Positions 9,067-18,468 of a stretch of DNA of 64,000 nucleotides are shown here, one piece after another. The position numbers and the translations under genes are program-made. Where the stretch lies: NCBI RefSeq assembly GCF_049340185.1, contig NZ_JBMPPC010000001.1, positions 62,001 through 126,000 on the forward strand, given 5' to 3'. The notes beneath the pieces were generated by a model. It saw only the letters and a list, made by a program, of their open reading frames with translations, searched no databases and was not told the DNA's origin. Numbering within the stretch: position 1 is the stretch's first letter; each line of letters opens with the position of its first letter. This stretch comes from Undibacterium sp049340185 (GTDB lineage: Bacteria; Pseudomonadota; Gammaproteobacteria; Burkholderiales; Burkholderiaceae_D).

Positions 9067-10005
9067 ATGAATAATCCCGTTAAGAAGCGTATTCGTGTTC
9101 CTGTGCATGGCGTTTTGTTGCTGGATAAGCCTGTGGGTTTGTCGAGCAATGATGCTCTGATTAAAGCCAAGCGCTTATTCAATGCACAAAAGGCGGGGCA
9201 CACCGGAACTCTGGATCCTTTCGCTACCGGCCTATTACCTTTGTGTTTCGGTGAGGCGACTAAGTTTTCACAAGACTTGCTGGAGGCGGATAAAACTTAT
9301 CAGACTATCGTACATCTTGGTATCAGCACGACAACGGGTGATACTGAGGGCGAGGTTATTGAGACATCTTCTGTCTCGATTAGTGAGCAGCAGATCCAGC
9401 ATGTGCTGGAGCAATTTCGCGGTGATATTCAACAAGTGCCGCCGATGTATTCGGCGCTTAAGCGTGATGGTAAACCTTTGTATGAATATGCGCGCGCCGG
9501 TATCACACTTGAACGTGAAGCAAGAGCCGTAAGCATTCATTTGCTGGAACTGATCAGCTATGAAGCACCGTTCCTGACCTTAAATGTTCGTTGTAGCAAA
9601 GGAACCTATATTCGAGTGTTGGGAGAGGATATTGGTAAAGCACTTGGCTGTGGCGCGCACTTGCAAGCCCTGCGTCGCACGCATGTTGGTCATCTGGTGC
9701 TGGAGAAATCGATTACGCTTGATGTACTGATGGAGATGCACGAAGCATCACGCTTTTCTTTGCTGGCTCCCGTTGATGCATTATTGTCGAGTTTTCCTAA
9801 AATCGAATTAGGCGATGAACTTGCGAAAAGATTCCTGCAAGGCCAGCGACTGGCTTTGGGTAAAGAAGACATTATAGTGCCTGCCAACATCGGCCGTGTC
9901 CGTGTATACCGTCAGGCTGACCAGCAACTCCTTGGCTCAGCCCAATTGCAGGAGTACGCGATACTCGCGCCAGAGCGACTGATCTCCACCAGTTCTGATG
10001 TTTAA
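9067..10005 (+). CDS. truB: tRNA pseudouridine(55) synthase TruB
   Basis: Makes pseudouridine 55 in the T-loop of elongator tRNAs. The 312-aa protein has the TruB core: LLLDKPVGLSSNDAL (about 17-31), then the catalytic motif GHTGTLDPFATGLLPLC with active Asp D50, KTYQTIVHLGISTTTGDTEG, YSALKRDGKPLYEYARAG, and a C-terminal PUA-like region. ATG at 9067 is preferred; a TTG two codons upstream (9061) is possible, and neither has a clear ribosome binding site. It ends the rimP-truB block; rpsO, often next in other proteobacteria, is not here. Confidence 0.95.
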   Translation: MNNPVKKRIRVPVHGVLLLDKPVGLSSNDALIKAKRLFNAQKAGHTGTLDPFATGLLPLCFGEATKFSQDLLEADKTYQTIVHLGISTTTGDTEGEVIETSSVSISEQQIQHVLEQFRGDIQQVPPMYSALKRDGKPLYEYARAGITLEREARAVSIHLLELISYEAPFLTLNVRCSKGTYIRVLGEDIGKALGCGAHLQALRRTHVGHLVLEKSITLDVLMEMHEASRFSLLAPVDALLSSFPKIELGDELAKRFLQGQRLALGKEDIIVPANIGRVRVYRQADQQLLGSAQLQEYAILAPERLISTSSDV

Positions 10006-10129
10006 TTCGTAGAAGTCTTTCAAACTTGCAATTTAGCTCGGAAAATTGCATGAAATTGTCATCAACGCGTAGTAACTCCTTGAAATAATGGGAGTTTTGC
10101 GTAATATTGGAATGTTGTGCAGTACAGCA

Positions 10130-10138
10130 TGCTATAAT
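10130..10138 (+). promoter_or_regulatory. extended -10 promoter of typA
   Basis: TGC-TATAAT, a perfect -10 hexamer with the TGN extension, located 39 bp before the typA start codon. A matching -35 at standard spacing is not evident (TTGGAA at 10107 is 20 bp away), which fits extended -10 promoters. Confidence 0.55.
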
Positions 10139-10176
10139 CTTGGGTTACCCGAATTTCCCTATTCTTTTTCGCTATC

Positions 10177-12015
10177 ATGTCAAATACAAAACGCGCTATC
10201 CGCAACATCGCCATTATCGCTCACGTCGATCACGGCAAAACTACACTGGTTGACCAATTGCTGCGTCAATCCGGTACTTTCCGCGACAATCAGCAAGTTG
10301 ATAATCGCGTCATGGACTCCAATGATATTGAAAAAGAACGTGGTATCACGATTCTTTCTAAAAACTGCGCCGTTGAATACAAAGGTACGCACATCAACAT
10401 CGTTGATACTCCAGGTCATGCGGATTTCGGTGGTGAAGTAGAGCGTGTATTGTCCATGGTTGACAGTGTATTGTTGCTGGTTGACGCCCAAGAAGGTCCG
10501 ATGCCACAAACGCGTTTCGTAACGCGTAAAGCTCTGGCTTTAGGTTTGAAGCCTATCGTTGTTGTGAATAAGATTGACCGTGAAAACGCGGATCCGCAAA
10601 AAGCTGTTAATGCGACATTTGAATTGTTCGACAAACTCGGCGCGACCGATGAACAGTTGGATTTCCCTATTGTTTACGCTTCTGGTTTCAAAGGCTACGC
10701 TGGTTTGGAAGATACAGTGCGCGATGGCAATATGGAGCCACTGTTCGACGCTATCCTGAAGCACGTTCCTGCGCGTGAAGATGATCCAAATGGCCCATTG
10801 CAATTGCAAATCACGTCACTGGAATACTCCTCTTACGTCGGCAAGATTGGTGTTGGTCGTATCCTGCGCGGTCGCGTTAAGGCGCTGCAAGATGTCGTGT
10901 GGATGAATGGCCCGGATGACAAGCCAACCAAGGCTCGTATCAACCAAGTGCTGACGTTCAAAGGCTTGGATCGCGTTCAGGTTGACGAAGCACTGGCTGG
11001 CGATATCGTGCTGATCAATGGTATTGAAGAAATCAGCATCGGCTCCACCATTTGCGCACCGGATACACCGGAAGGCTTGCCAATGTTGAAGATCGATGAA
11101 CCGACATTGACGATGAACTTCATGGTGAATAACTCACCATTGGCTGGTCGTGAAGGTAAGTTTGTGACAACACGTCAGATTCGTGATCGCTTAGATCGTG
11201 AATTGAAATCGAACATGGCTTTGCGTGTAGTGCAGGCTGAAAATGATGATTCGACTTATGAAGTGTCTGGTCGCGGTGAATTGCATTTGACGATCTTGAT
11301 CGAAAACATGCGTCGCGAAGGTTTTGAACTGGCGGTTTCCCGTCCACGCGTTGTCTTCAAAATGGTGGATGGAGTGCGTCACGAGCCGTATGAAAACTTG
11401 ACAGTTGACGTTGAAGAAAATAACCAAGGCGGCGTGATGGAAGAACTCGGTCGTCGCCGTGGTGATTTGCAAAACATGGAACCGGACGGCAAAGGTCGCG
11501 TACGTTTGGAATACCGTATTCCAGCGCGTGGCTTGATCGGTTTCCAAGGCGAATTTATGACTTTGACACGTGGTACTGGCTTAATGAGCCACGTGTTTGA
11601 TGAATACGCACCTGTAGATAACACTAAAGGTGAGTTGGCTGGTCGTCGTAATGGTGTATTGATTTCCCAAGATGACGGCGCTGCTGTTGCTTACGCGATT
11701 TGGAAATTGCAAGATCGCGGCCGTATGTTCGTGGTTCATAACGACCCAGTATATGAAGGTATGATCATTGGTATCCACTCTCGTGACAATGACTTAGTTG
11801 TGAACCCAATTAAAGGTAAACAATTAACGAACGTGCGTTCTTCTGGTACAGACGAAGCGGTACGCTTGGTTCCACCGATCCAAATGAGTTTGGAATATGC
11901 GGTCGAATTTATTGAGGATGATGAATTGGTCGAAGTAACACCGAAGAGCATCCGTTTGCGTAAGCGCTTCTTGAAAGAACATGAGCGTAAGCGCGCTTCT
12001 CGCGACGTAGCGTAA
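10177..12015 (+). CDS. typA: ribosome-associated GTPase TypA/BipA
   Basis: BipA is a translational GTPase that helps 50S assembly and growth under stress or cold. The 612-aa length is typical. G-domain motifs: AHVDHGKT (15-22), DTPGH (77-81), NKID (131-134). Domain II, the EF-G-like domains III and V and the BipA-specific C-terminal domain (IRLRKRFLKEHERKRASR at the end) follow. Switch I contains SNDIEKERGITI. It is transcribed alone between an extended -10 promoter and a strong terminator. Confidence 0.98.
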   Translation: MSNTKRAIRNIAIIAHVDHGKTTLVDQLLRQSGTFRDNQQVDNRVMDSNDIEKERGITILSKNCAVEYKGTHINIVDTPGHADFGGEVERVLSMVDSVLLLVDAQEGPMPQTRFVTRKALALGLKPIVVVNKIDRENADPQKAVNATFELFDKLGATDEQLDFPIVYASGFKGYAGLEDTVRDGNMEPLFDAILKHVPAREDDPNGPLQLQITSLEYSSYVGKIGVGRILRGRVKALQDVVWMNGPDDKPTKARINQVLTFKGLDRVQVDEALAGDIVLINGIEEISIGSTICAPDTPEGLPMLKIDEPTLTMNFMVNNSPLAGREGKFVTTRQIRDRLDRELKSNMALRVVQAENDDSTYEVSGRGELHLTILIENMRREGFELAVSRPRVVFKMVDGVRHEPYENLTVDVEENNQGGVMEELGRRRGDLQNMEPDGKGRVRLEYRIPARGLIGFQGEFMTLTRGTGLMSHVFDEYAPVDNTKGELAGRRNGVLISQDDGAAVAYAIWKLQDRGRMFVVHNDPVYEGMIIGIHSRDNDLVVNPIKGKQLTNVRSSGTDEAVRLVPPIQMSLEYAVEFIEDDELVEVTPKSIRLRKRFLKEHERKRASRDVA

Positions 12016-12072
12016 TTGCTTTTGTAATCGCTCTTTAGTACGATGCGGCCTAATTCCGCGTCGTACTGAATC

Positions 12073-12118
12073 AACCCGTTTCGCTCTTGCCTACGCAAGC
12101 AGTCAAACGGGTTTTTTA
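12073..12118 (+). terminator. intrinsic terminator after typA
   Basis: AACCCGTTT (12073-12081) pairs with AAACGGGTT (12105-12113) and runs into six T. A nested CTTGC/GCAAG hairpin sits inside the loop. It lies 58 bp after the typA stop. Confidence 0.85.
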
Positions 12119-12129
12119 TTTGGATAAGT

Positions 12130-13005
12130 ATGATGAACAACATGAGTCATCGCCGTGCGGTGATCCTGATGATTTGCGCGGCAACTTTATGGAGTATCGC
12201 AGGGGTATTGACACGACATCTTGATGGTGCCCGCGATTTTGAAGTGACTTTCTGGCGCAGTTTTTTTGCCGCCTTATTTGTCGCAGTCGCCATGCTGAGG
12301 CAATATAAAAAAGCCTTCATTCCCCGTCTGAGATTGCTTGGCAAGATAGGATTGCTATCCGGATGCATGTGGGCGACGATGTATAGCTGCTTCATGATTG
12401 CAATTACCATGACGACGGTTGCCAACACCTCAATCATGGAAAGTCTGTCACCCTTATTTACCGCTTTTCTGGCATGGCTGATACTGCGCCAGCGTATCCC
12501 TGGCAGAACCTGGCTCGCTATTGCTGCTGCCTGTGCCGGTATATGCTGGATGTTCGCAGGAAGTATTTCGCAGGTTGATCAGCGTGGTTTGCTCGGCATG
12601 CTGATTGGGCTTGGCGTACCAATTGCTGCCTCAGTCAATGTGATTTTGTTGAAAAAGGGCGGGCATACGGTTGATCTGATCCCCGCCGTATTCATGGGTG
12701 GATCTATCTCTGCTCTCATGATGCTGCCGTTTGCTTTGCCGTTTCAGGCGTCCTTGCATGACATTACTATTTTGGCGATTCTCGGTTTTTTTCAATTGGG
12801 ATTTCCTTGCATGCTGATGGTACGCGCTTCGACGAGTCTGAGCGCACCGGAGATTGCTTTGCTGTCTTTACTTGAGGTCTTGCTGGCGCCGATATGGGCG
12901 TGGCTTGGTGCTGGCGAGGTGCCTGCTCAGGCGACACTGGTCGGCGGTGCCATCGTATTGCTTGCTTTGGTATTCAACGAATTGGCGGCGATGCGGGCGG
13001 ATTGA
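12130..13005 (+). CDS. DMT-superfamily (EamA) inner-membrane transporter
   Basis: A 291-aa protein with about ten hydrophobic segments in two EamA halves (about 8-140 and 150-288), each starting with a membrane helix rich in small residues (AVILMICAATLWSIAGVLTR; LLGMLIGLGVPIAASVNVIL). EamA proteins are drug/metabolite exporters, and the substrate cannot be told from sequence. Three Met codons (12130, 12133, 12142) are possible starts; the first follows GGATAAG but spacing is short. It starts just after the typA terminator and has its own transcript. No neighbour suggests a substrate. Confidence 0.85.
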   Translation: MMNNMSHRRAVILMICAATLWSIAGVLTRHLDGARDFEVTFWRSFFAALFVAVAMLRQYKKAFIPRLRLLGKIGLLSGCMWATMYSCFMIAITMTTVANTSIMESLSPLFTAFLAWLILRQRIPGRTWLAIAAACAGICWMFAGSISQVDQRGLLGMLIGLGVPIAASVNVILLKKGGHTVDLIPAVFMGGSISALMMLPFALPFQASLHDITILAILGFFQLGFPCMLMVRASTSLSAPEIALLSLLEVLLAPIWAWLGAGEVPAQATLVGGAIVLLALVFNELAAMRAD

Positions 13006-13094
13006 TGCAGATCAAATAGTCTGCGTTTACATTTGTCGATGCGGGGTAGTCAGTTATAGAATCGCGAACATTTTTCTTTTCGGATTGCCCTGCC

Positions 13095-14486
13095 ATGCAT
13101 CAAGCCTCCTCACTCAACGCACCTGAACTTCTTTTACCCGCCGGATCGCTGGAAAAAATGCACACCGCATTCGACTTCGGTGCGGATGCCGTTTATGCCG
13201 GTCAGCCACGTTATAGCTTGCGCGCTCGTAACAACGAATTTTCCACACTCGATATTCTTCAACAAGGCATTAGCGGTGCGCATGCACGTGGCAAACAGTT
13301 TTTCGTTGCCAGTAATATTTTTCCGCACAATGCCAAACTCAAAACCTATCTGAACGACATGGCTCCCGTGATCGCGATGAAACCAGATGCGCTGATCATG
13401 GCAGATCCTGGCCTGATCATGATGGTGCGTGAAAAGTGGCCTGAAGTGAATATTCATTTATCCGTGCAAGCCAATGCAACCAATTGGGCTGACGTCAAGT
13501 TCTGGCACAAGATGGGACTTACTCGCGTGATTTTGTCGCGTGAATTGTCACTAGATGAAATCGAAGAGATTCGTCAACGCTGTCCTGAAATGGAACTGGA
13601 AGTATTTGTCCACGGGGCTTTATGCATTGCGTATTCCGGGCGTTGTCTTTTGTCAGGATATTTTAATCACCGCGACCCGAACCAAGGAACTTGTACGAAC
13701 TCTTGTCGCTGGGATTACAAGGTGGAGAACGCACAGGAAAACGAGACAGGTGATCTTGCGCGTGCAGGTAAGGAGATGCCGTTACAAACCATACCGTTCA
13801 ACTATCAGCAAGCGCTGGAGGAGGCAAATCAATCCTTTTCCGCGATGGGCGATATGCAGCGGCATCCGCTGGCAGATCGTCCGTATTTGATAGAAGAGAC
13901 TAGTAAGCCAGGTCAGTTCATGCCCATACTCGAGGACGAACATGGAACCTACATCATGAACTCAAAAGACTTGCGCGCAGTTGAACATGTCGAGCGTCTG
14001 GCACGGATCGGTGTGGATTCTTTAAAAGTTGAGGGACGTACAAAATCACTGTATTACGTTGCCCGAACTGCGCAGGTTTATCGTCGAGCGATTGATGATG
14101 CGGTAGCTGGTCGGCCTTTTAATGAGCAGTTATTGGGTGAACTAAACGGGCTGGCAAATCGTGGTTATACCGACGGTTTTTATCAGCGCCATCACACGCA
14201 AGAGCATCAAAACTACATGGAAGGTGTGTCGAAAGCGCACCGCAGCCAATACGTAGGACGCGTCTTATCTATACAGGATGGCTGGGCAGACGTAGAGGTA
14301 AAAAATCGCTTCGCGGTCGGAGATCAGATCGAGATCATTCATCCCTCAGGTAACCAGATTGTTGCGTTGTCGGCGATGACCTCCATGGCCCATGCGCCGA
14401 TGCAAGTCGTAGCCGGTGCGGGTCATACAGTCAGAATTCCTTGCGATCAACGGTTTGACCAGGCACTGCTGGCAAAGATGCTTTGA
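13095..14486 (+). CDS. trhP: tRNA 5-hydroxyuridine synthesis protein TrhP (U32 peptidase family, YegQ)
   Basis: TrhP (YegQ) is needed for prephenate-dependent hydroxylation of wobble uridine 34 in tRNA, the first step towards cmo5U. The 463-aa protein carries the family N-terminus PELLLPAGSLEKMHTAFDFG (10-29) and AVYAGQPRYSLRARNNEF (32-49). The U32 signature EVFVHGALCIAYSGRCLLSG (169-188) and C177, C184, C200 and C204 are likely ligands of an iron-sulfur cluster. Family members were once annotated as peptidases, and no protease active site is evident. It is co-directional with, but separate from, the transporter upstream. Confidence 0.9.
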   Translation: MHQASSLNAPELLLPAGSLEKMHTAFDFGADAVYAGQPRYSLRARNNEFSTLDILQQGISGAHARGKQFFVASNIFPHNAKLKTYLNDMAPVIAMKPDALIMADPGLIMMVREKWPEVNIHLSVQANATNWADVKFWHKMGLTRVILSRELSLDEIEEIRQRCPEMELEVFVHGALCIAYSGRCLLSGYFNHRDPNQGTCTNSCRWDYKVENAQENETGDLARAGKEMPLQTIPFNYQQALEEANQSFSAMGDMQRHPLADRPYLIEETSKPGQFMPILEDEHGTYIMNSKDLRAVEHVERLARIGVDSLKVEGRTKSLYYVARTAQVYRRAIDDAVAGRPFNEQLLGELNGLANRGYTDGFYQRHHTQEHQNYMEGVSKAHRSQYVGRVLSIQDGWADVEVKNRFAVGDQIEIIHPSGNQIVALSAMTSMAHAPMQVVAGAGHTVRIPCDQRFDQALLAKML

Positions 14487-14566
14487 TGCTGTCTTACATA
14501 ATAACTAAAATGCATACGCTTGCTTGGATGGGTTCATGGTTCATGATCATGGCCTATCATCTGGTA

Positions 14567-15766
14567 TCAGCCTGTTGATGAATGAGATGTGATTGCAGAA
14601 CTCGCGGTGGAACTTAGCTTGTTTGTGTTTTCTGCTGTGGTAGCTTTTACCAAACTAGTCGGAAAAAATCGGTCGCGTAGTTTCATGAACGGTGTTTCTA
14701 CCACACTAAATAACAAGTAGCCACCCAGCAAACTAGCGACAAACATGATGCTAATGCCGCTAGCACTGGTTACAGACACGCCCTGATGAGTCAAGGGCGA
14801 AATCAGCACATTCATCAAGGGTTTATGCGCCAGATAGAGCGCATATGACCACATTGCAAGTTGTGCCGCACCCGGAATGCGCCACTGGTATAACCATGAA
14901 TTCGGGCTCAGTGCAGCCATCGTCAGCAAGGCAAAACTGATCGCCAGCAAGCTATAACCAAACGCCGTAGTGAACCACAAAAAACCTTGGCCATCCACAT
15001 AGCTGTAATTGACAAACAGAGAGAAGCTCAACAGACACAATGCAAGCCCGCTGAGCAATGTGGTTTGTCCATGCGCCTGTACGCGTTGCCATGTTGCAAG
15101 ATGGAAGTTCTTCAGCATCGCCAGCGCCACACCTGGTAATAATTCATCAAAGCGGCACAGGCTGGAATAATAAATCGTTACGTAATATAAAGTTCCATCA
15201 CTACCGACATCACGCCACATCCAGCTGCGTAACAACACCGCAGCGCACATCAGGCTAATCAACACTATCCAGCCAGCCTTCACTGATTTACCGAGACGAT
15301 GCACCAGCAGGGCAAGTGCTGGCAATACGAGGTAAAACTGTTCTTCAATACAAAGTGACCATGCGTGAGAAAACGCCGAGCCGGGGCGTAAATTAAAATT
15401 CTGTGTGAAGCTCAAAAATTTCCATAAAGGTGTTATTGGATTACCGCCGACGACCAGAGGGAACAAAAAATAAATAGCCAGAATCACGTAAAAATTCGGC
15501 AGCGTCCGCAAGGCGCGCCGGATATAAAATTTCTTCAACGAGAACGAACGATCTGACTGCATCGCAGAAAAAATCTGATTGCCGATCAGGTAGCCGCTCA
15601 ATACAAAAAATAAATCCACGCCAGCCCAGCCTATTTCACTCAATATTCCAAAACTCGCTTCATGACTCACAAACACCATGTAGTGATACATCAGCACCAG
15701 CAAAATCGCACTGGCGCGCAGAGTGTCCAGGCCGTTAATACGGTGGGAGAGGGTGGTTTTTGTCAT
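14567..15766 (-). CDS. acyltransferase family 3 membrane protein
   Basis: A 399-aa multi-pass membrane protein of the OafA/YrhL acyltransferase-3 family, which O-acylates cell-surface sugars or exported small molecules. Visible signatures: RINGLDTLRASAILLVLMYH at the N-terminus, GWAGVDLFFVLSGYLIG, FYIRRALRTLPNFYVIL and HAWSLCIEEQFYLVLPALAL, the last holding the conserved SLxxEEQFY motif. About ten transmembrane helices follow. I chose ATG at 15766, where homology starts; an upstream in-frame start at 15928 would add 54 unrelated residues. The acceptor is unknown and no polysaccharide genes are adjacent. It is convergent with trhP. Confidence 0.88.
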   Translation of the reverse strand: MTKTTLSHRINGLDTLRASAILLVLMYHYMVFVSHEASFGILSEIGWAGVDLFFVLSGYLIGNQIFSAMQSDRSFSLKKFYIRRALRTLPNFYVILAIYFLFPLVVGGNPITPLWKFLSFTQNFNLRPGSAFSHAWSLCIEEQFYLVLPALALLVHRLGKSVKAGWIVLISLMCAAVLLRSWMWRDVGSDGTLYYVTIYYSSLCRFDELLPGVALAMLKNFHLATWQRVQAHGQTTLLSGLALCLLSFSLFVNYSYVDGQGFLWFTTAFGYSLLAISFALLTMAALSPNSWLYQWRIPGAAQLAMWSYALYLAHKPLMNVLISPLTHQGVSVTSASGISIMFVASLLGGYLLFSVVETPFMKLRDRFFPTSLVKATTAENTNKLSSTASSAITSHSSTG

Positions 15767-15976
15767 GGGAGCGTACAGAGAAAAGTCAGTCGAAACGGTA
15801 AGGTAAAACGGATGAACAGCGTAACAGTAAGCAGCTGAAAATTGGCGACAGCGGCAAATTATTTTTATCGTGGAAGCCTTCTCTTTGCGTGAAATAAATC
15901 TGGGAGCTTTTAAAAAATCTTGAATCAATATTTTATGGAACGGTTACCCGGGTCTTTTCTTTGTGTCTCTGTGATG

Positions 15977-16006
15977 AGAGGTCTTAGTTTTTGCGTAAGT
16001 CCTATC
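15977..16006 (-). repeat. 30-bp repeat with TAGGACTTACGCAAA core (copy 1)
   Basis: Read on the minus strand, this matches 36794-36823 at 27 of 30 positions, including an unbroken 17-bp GATAGGACTTACGCAAA. It lies in the 295-bp gene-free gap between the acyltransferase and aminotransferase genes, where I see no other feature except the terminator at 16061. It resembles a solitary insertion-sequence or MITE end. Confidence 0.6.
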
Positions 16007-16060
16007 GATAGGTTTTTTAACTTGGATATTTTTAGAATTTTTCATTTGCATACACGAATA

Positions 16061-16101
16061 AAAATGCGGCTGTCAGCATGATTTCATGCCAGCAGCCGCA
16101 T
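16061..16101 (-). terminator. intrinsic terminator of the aminotransferase gene
   Basis: ATGCGGCTG/CAGCCGCAT (16064-16072/16093-16101) with an inner GCATG/CATGC pair. On the minus strand it ends in TTTTATT. It lies about 55 bp beyond the stop of the minus-strand aminotransferase. Confidence 0.75.
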
Positions 16102-16154
16102 GGTGTATGCGGATTGGGGGTGTAGATTCCGTATTTGAATTAACGCATTTGCTA

Positions 16155-17471
16155 TTACGCTTTCAATACATCGGCAATCGCGCCGAACAATGTGTCGATC
16201 TGCGCAGGCATGATGATCAGTGGCGGTGACAGCGCGATGATGTCGCCGGTCGTCCGAATCAACACGCCTTTTTCCCAAAAGCATTTCAGGAATACGTCAA
16301 ACGCCCTGGTACCGACTTTGCCGGGAATACTCTCAAGCTCAATGCCGCAGACCAGACCCAGATTACGGATATCTTTGACATAGGGCAGGCCTTGCAAACT
16401 GTGCGCCGCTTGCTCGAAATGACTGGCGTTCGACGCGGCGCGATCGAATAATTTTTCTTCCTGATAAACATCAATCGTCGCAATTGCGGCGGCGCAGGCG
16501 AGGGGATGTGCAGTATAGGTATAGCCGTGGAAGAACTCGATGCTGTTTTCCGGTGCGGCACTCATGAAGGCATCATGGATCGCTTGTTTCACGATCACCG
16601 CACCCATCGGTACGGCAGCGTTGGTCAGGCCTTTGGCGCAGACGATCATGTCAGGTATGACACCAAAATAGTCTGCAGCAAACGGCGTCCCCAGACGACC
16701 GAATCCGGTAATGACTTCATCAAAAATCAGTAAGATGCCGTACTTGTCGCAGATGGCACGGAGTTTTTGCAGATAGCCTTTGGGCGGCAAAATGACACCT
16801 GTCGACCCCTGTAGCGGTTCTACAATGACCGCCGCTACAGTGGAGGGGTCATGCAAGGCGAGCAGTCGTTGTTCCAGTTCATCCGCCATTTCGGCGCCGT
16901 GCTCAGGCAGACCGCGGCTGAAGGCATTTTTTGCAATATTCAGCGGATGGCGCAGATGATCGACAGCGGGTAGTGCAGGCCCAAAATGCTTGCGATTACC
17001 TGCAATGCCACCGACCGAAATGCCGCCAAAACCGACACCGTGATAGCCGCGTTCGCGCCCGATCAGGCGATGCCGCATACCATCTCCGCGTACCCGGTGA
17101 TATGCCAGGGCGATCTTCAGCGCGGTATCAACGCCTTCAGATCCGTCATTGCAGAAGAACACGCGGTTCAATCCCTCGGGCGCTATGGATACGAGTTTGC
17201 TGGCCGCCTCAAACGCTAGCGGATGTCCCATCTGGAAGGTCGGTGCAAAATCCATGCGTGCCGCCTGTTGCTGGATCGCGCTGACAATTTTTGTATGACC
17301 ATGCCCGGCATTGACACACCATAGTCCTGCGGTGCCATCCAGAATCTGACGGCCATCATCCGTTGTGTAATACATGCCTTCCGCAGCCACCATCAGGCGC
17401 GGTTTGTTCTTGAACTGGCGATTAGCAGAAAACGGCATCCAAAAATGCTCGGTGTTCAGCGGTGTAGTCAT
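16155..17471 (-). CDS. omega-amino acid--pyruvate aminotransferase (class III)
   Basis: A PLP-dependent transaminase moving the amino group of beta-alanine or similar omega-amino acids to pyruvate. The 438-aa protein starts MTTPLNTEHFWMPFSANRQF, as in the bacterial beta-alanine:pyruvate enzymes. It has LDGTAGLWCVNAGHGH, FFCNDGSEGVDTALKIA, GYHGVGFGG, LLIFDEVITGFGRLG and the PLP lysine in CAKGLTN (about K280). The start at 17471 has AAGGA 8 nt upstream; the longer frame to 17618 adds 49 residues of no family character. Substrate preference among omega-amino acids is inferred. It is divergent from the unknown gene at 17720. Confidence 0.9.
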   Translation of the reverse strand: MTTPLNTEHFWMPFSANRQFKNKPRLMVAAEGMYYTTDDGRQILDGTAGLWCVNAGHGHTKIVSAIQQQAARMDFAPTFQMGHPLAFEAASKLVSIAPEGLNRVFFCNDGSEGVDTALKIALAYHRVRGDGMRHRLIGRERGYHGVGFGGISVGGIAGNRKHFGPALPAVDHLRHPLNIAKNAFSRGLPEHGAEMADELEQRLLALHDPSTVAAVIVEPLQGSTGVILPPKGYLQKLRAICDKYGILLIFDEVITGFGRLGTPFAADYFGVIPDMIVCAKGLTNAAVPMGAVIVKQAIHDAFMSAAPENSIEFFHGYTYTAHPLACAAAIATIDVYQEEKLFDRAASNASHFEQAAHSLQGLPYVKDIRNLGLVCGIELESIPGKVGTRAFDVFLKCFWEKGVLIRTTGDIIALSPPLIIMPAQIDTLFGAIADVLKA

Positions 17472-17719
17472 GATTCTGGTCCTTAGGAGATTGGCGAGAA
17501 ACTGCTGGCGGCTCTTGATTGTGGCACTACCAGTCAGCTTACTCAAGAGTTCGCCGGATTTAATTTGGTAATGACGTGTATCAGTGCCGCTGCTTTTGAT
17601 TTGCCGTATTGCGTCCATGCGTGCGCCAACGAACAGAACAGAAAGTCACCAGCGCGCATTCTGATCCTGCACAGTCAACAGCAGAGTTGCTCCGACTATA
17701 GATAAGAAAGAGGTCCCGT

Positions 17720-18109
17720 ATGAATATCATTAAATGTGTCGATAAAGCCTATGAAAAATTAAACTTCATCGAACTTGCCGATGCGCCAGTCAGCGCGTTG
17801 CAAGGCGTCAGTGCCAAGGATGCCGAGGTATTAAACAAGGCTTTTCACGTCAAGACAATCCGCGATTTCGGCATGCTGAAATTCGTTAAATGGGCTGCCG
17901 CCATCGCGACTCTGGCGGAACAGGTGGAGAGCGAGGAGGATAAAGCCAAAGAGACCTTACTCGACGATGCGCTGGAAATGTCTTTTCCGTCGAGTGATCC
18001 TATCTCCGTCAATTCCGGTATTACCCGGATCGAAGTCGCGCCAGAGATGGTTGAGGCCAGTAGCGATCATCAAAATAGTATGGCGATAGAACCACCGAAT
18101 AAAAGCTAG
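17720..18109 (+). CDS. conserved protein of unknown function with HhH-like segment
   Basis: A 129-aa soluble protein with no signal peptide. Residues about 20-50 (APVSALQGVSAKDAEVLNKA then VKTIRDFG) read like a helix-hairpin-helix, as in DNA- or protein-binding repeats. Further on, DDALEMSFPSSDPIS (about 88-102) resembles a short motif seen in many small proteobacterial proteins of unknown role. The C-terminal 25 residues are polar. The start has AAGAAAGAGG upstream. It is followed by an intrinsic terminator and stands alone, and I do not assign a function. Confidence 0.7.
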   Translation: MNIIKCVDKAYEKLNFIELADAPVSALQGVSAKDAEVLNKAFHVKTIRDFGMLKFVKWAAAIATLAEQVESEEDKAKETLLDDALEMSFPSSDPISVNSGITRIEVAPEMVEASSDHQNSMAIEPPNKS

Positions 18110-18228
18110 CAGGCCTGGTATTGCAGATGTAGTGAAAACGTACATAGGTTCCAAGATGCCCAAAGCTTGAGATGGGTACAGTAGGATATGTAGACTTTTT
18201 CAGCGTGAGATTTGTAGTGTAATTAACA

Positions 18229-18272
18229 GCGCCTCTGACTATACTTACCCTAGTATAATCAGAGGCGCCTTT
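18229..18272 (+). terminator. intrinsic terminator after the 17720 gene
   Basis: GCGCCTCTGA (18229-18238) pairs with TCAGAGGCGC (18259-18268); after one mismatch the stem continues through TATAC/GTATA, then CTTTATTT follows. It overlaps the left end of the 85-bp repeat at 18238-18322, so the two structures are alternatives or one was built on the other. Confidence 0.65.
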
Positions 18273-18322
18273 ATTTAGTTACGGAATTAGGGGTAAATTA
18301 TTAAAAAATAGGGGAGTATATG
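18238..18322. repeat. 85-bp element with TATACT...GGGGAGTATATG ends (copy 1, diverged)
   Basis: It shares TATACT-N5-CTAGTATA at the left and GGGGAGTATATG at the right with the element at 28630-28716. The interior shows ACGGAATTAGGGGTAAATTA against GCGGTATGGGCACTATTTTA in the other copy. Length (85 bp) is almost the same as the other two copies (87 bp). It lies between convergent genes. Confidence 0.55.
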
Positions 18323-18372
18323 ATTTTCCTCCCTTTTTATCTCAGGGATTATTAACCGAATGAGTTCTTGGT

Positions 18373-18420
18373 TTATTTCCCGCCTTATTTCACGCTTTAT
18401 TTTCCGCTTTATTTTCCATT
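18373..18420. repeat. four imperfect 12-bp tandem repeats
   Basis: Units TTATTTCCCGCC, TTATTTCACGCT, TTATTTTCCGCT, TTATTTTCCATT lie just downstream of the AI-2E transporter stop (which is on the minus strand). Read in one minus-strand frame they give a K/R/E/I tetrapeptide pattern, but I see no gene there. With the terminator and the 85-bp element they fill the 359-bp gap 18110-18468. Confidence 0.6.
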
Positions 18421-18468
18421 CACTTATCCCTGTCCCGGTCTGAGCGTATTTTTTTACGATGCTTTGCA

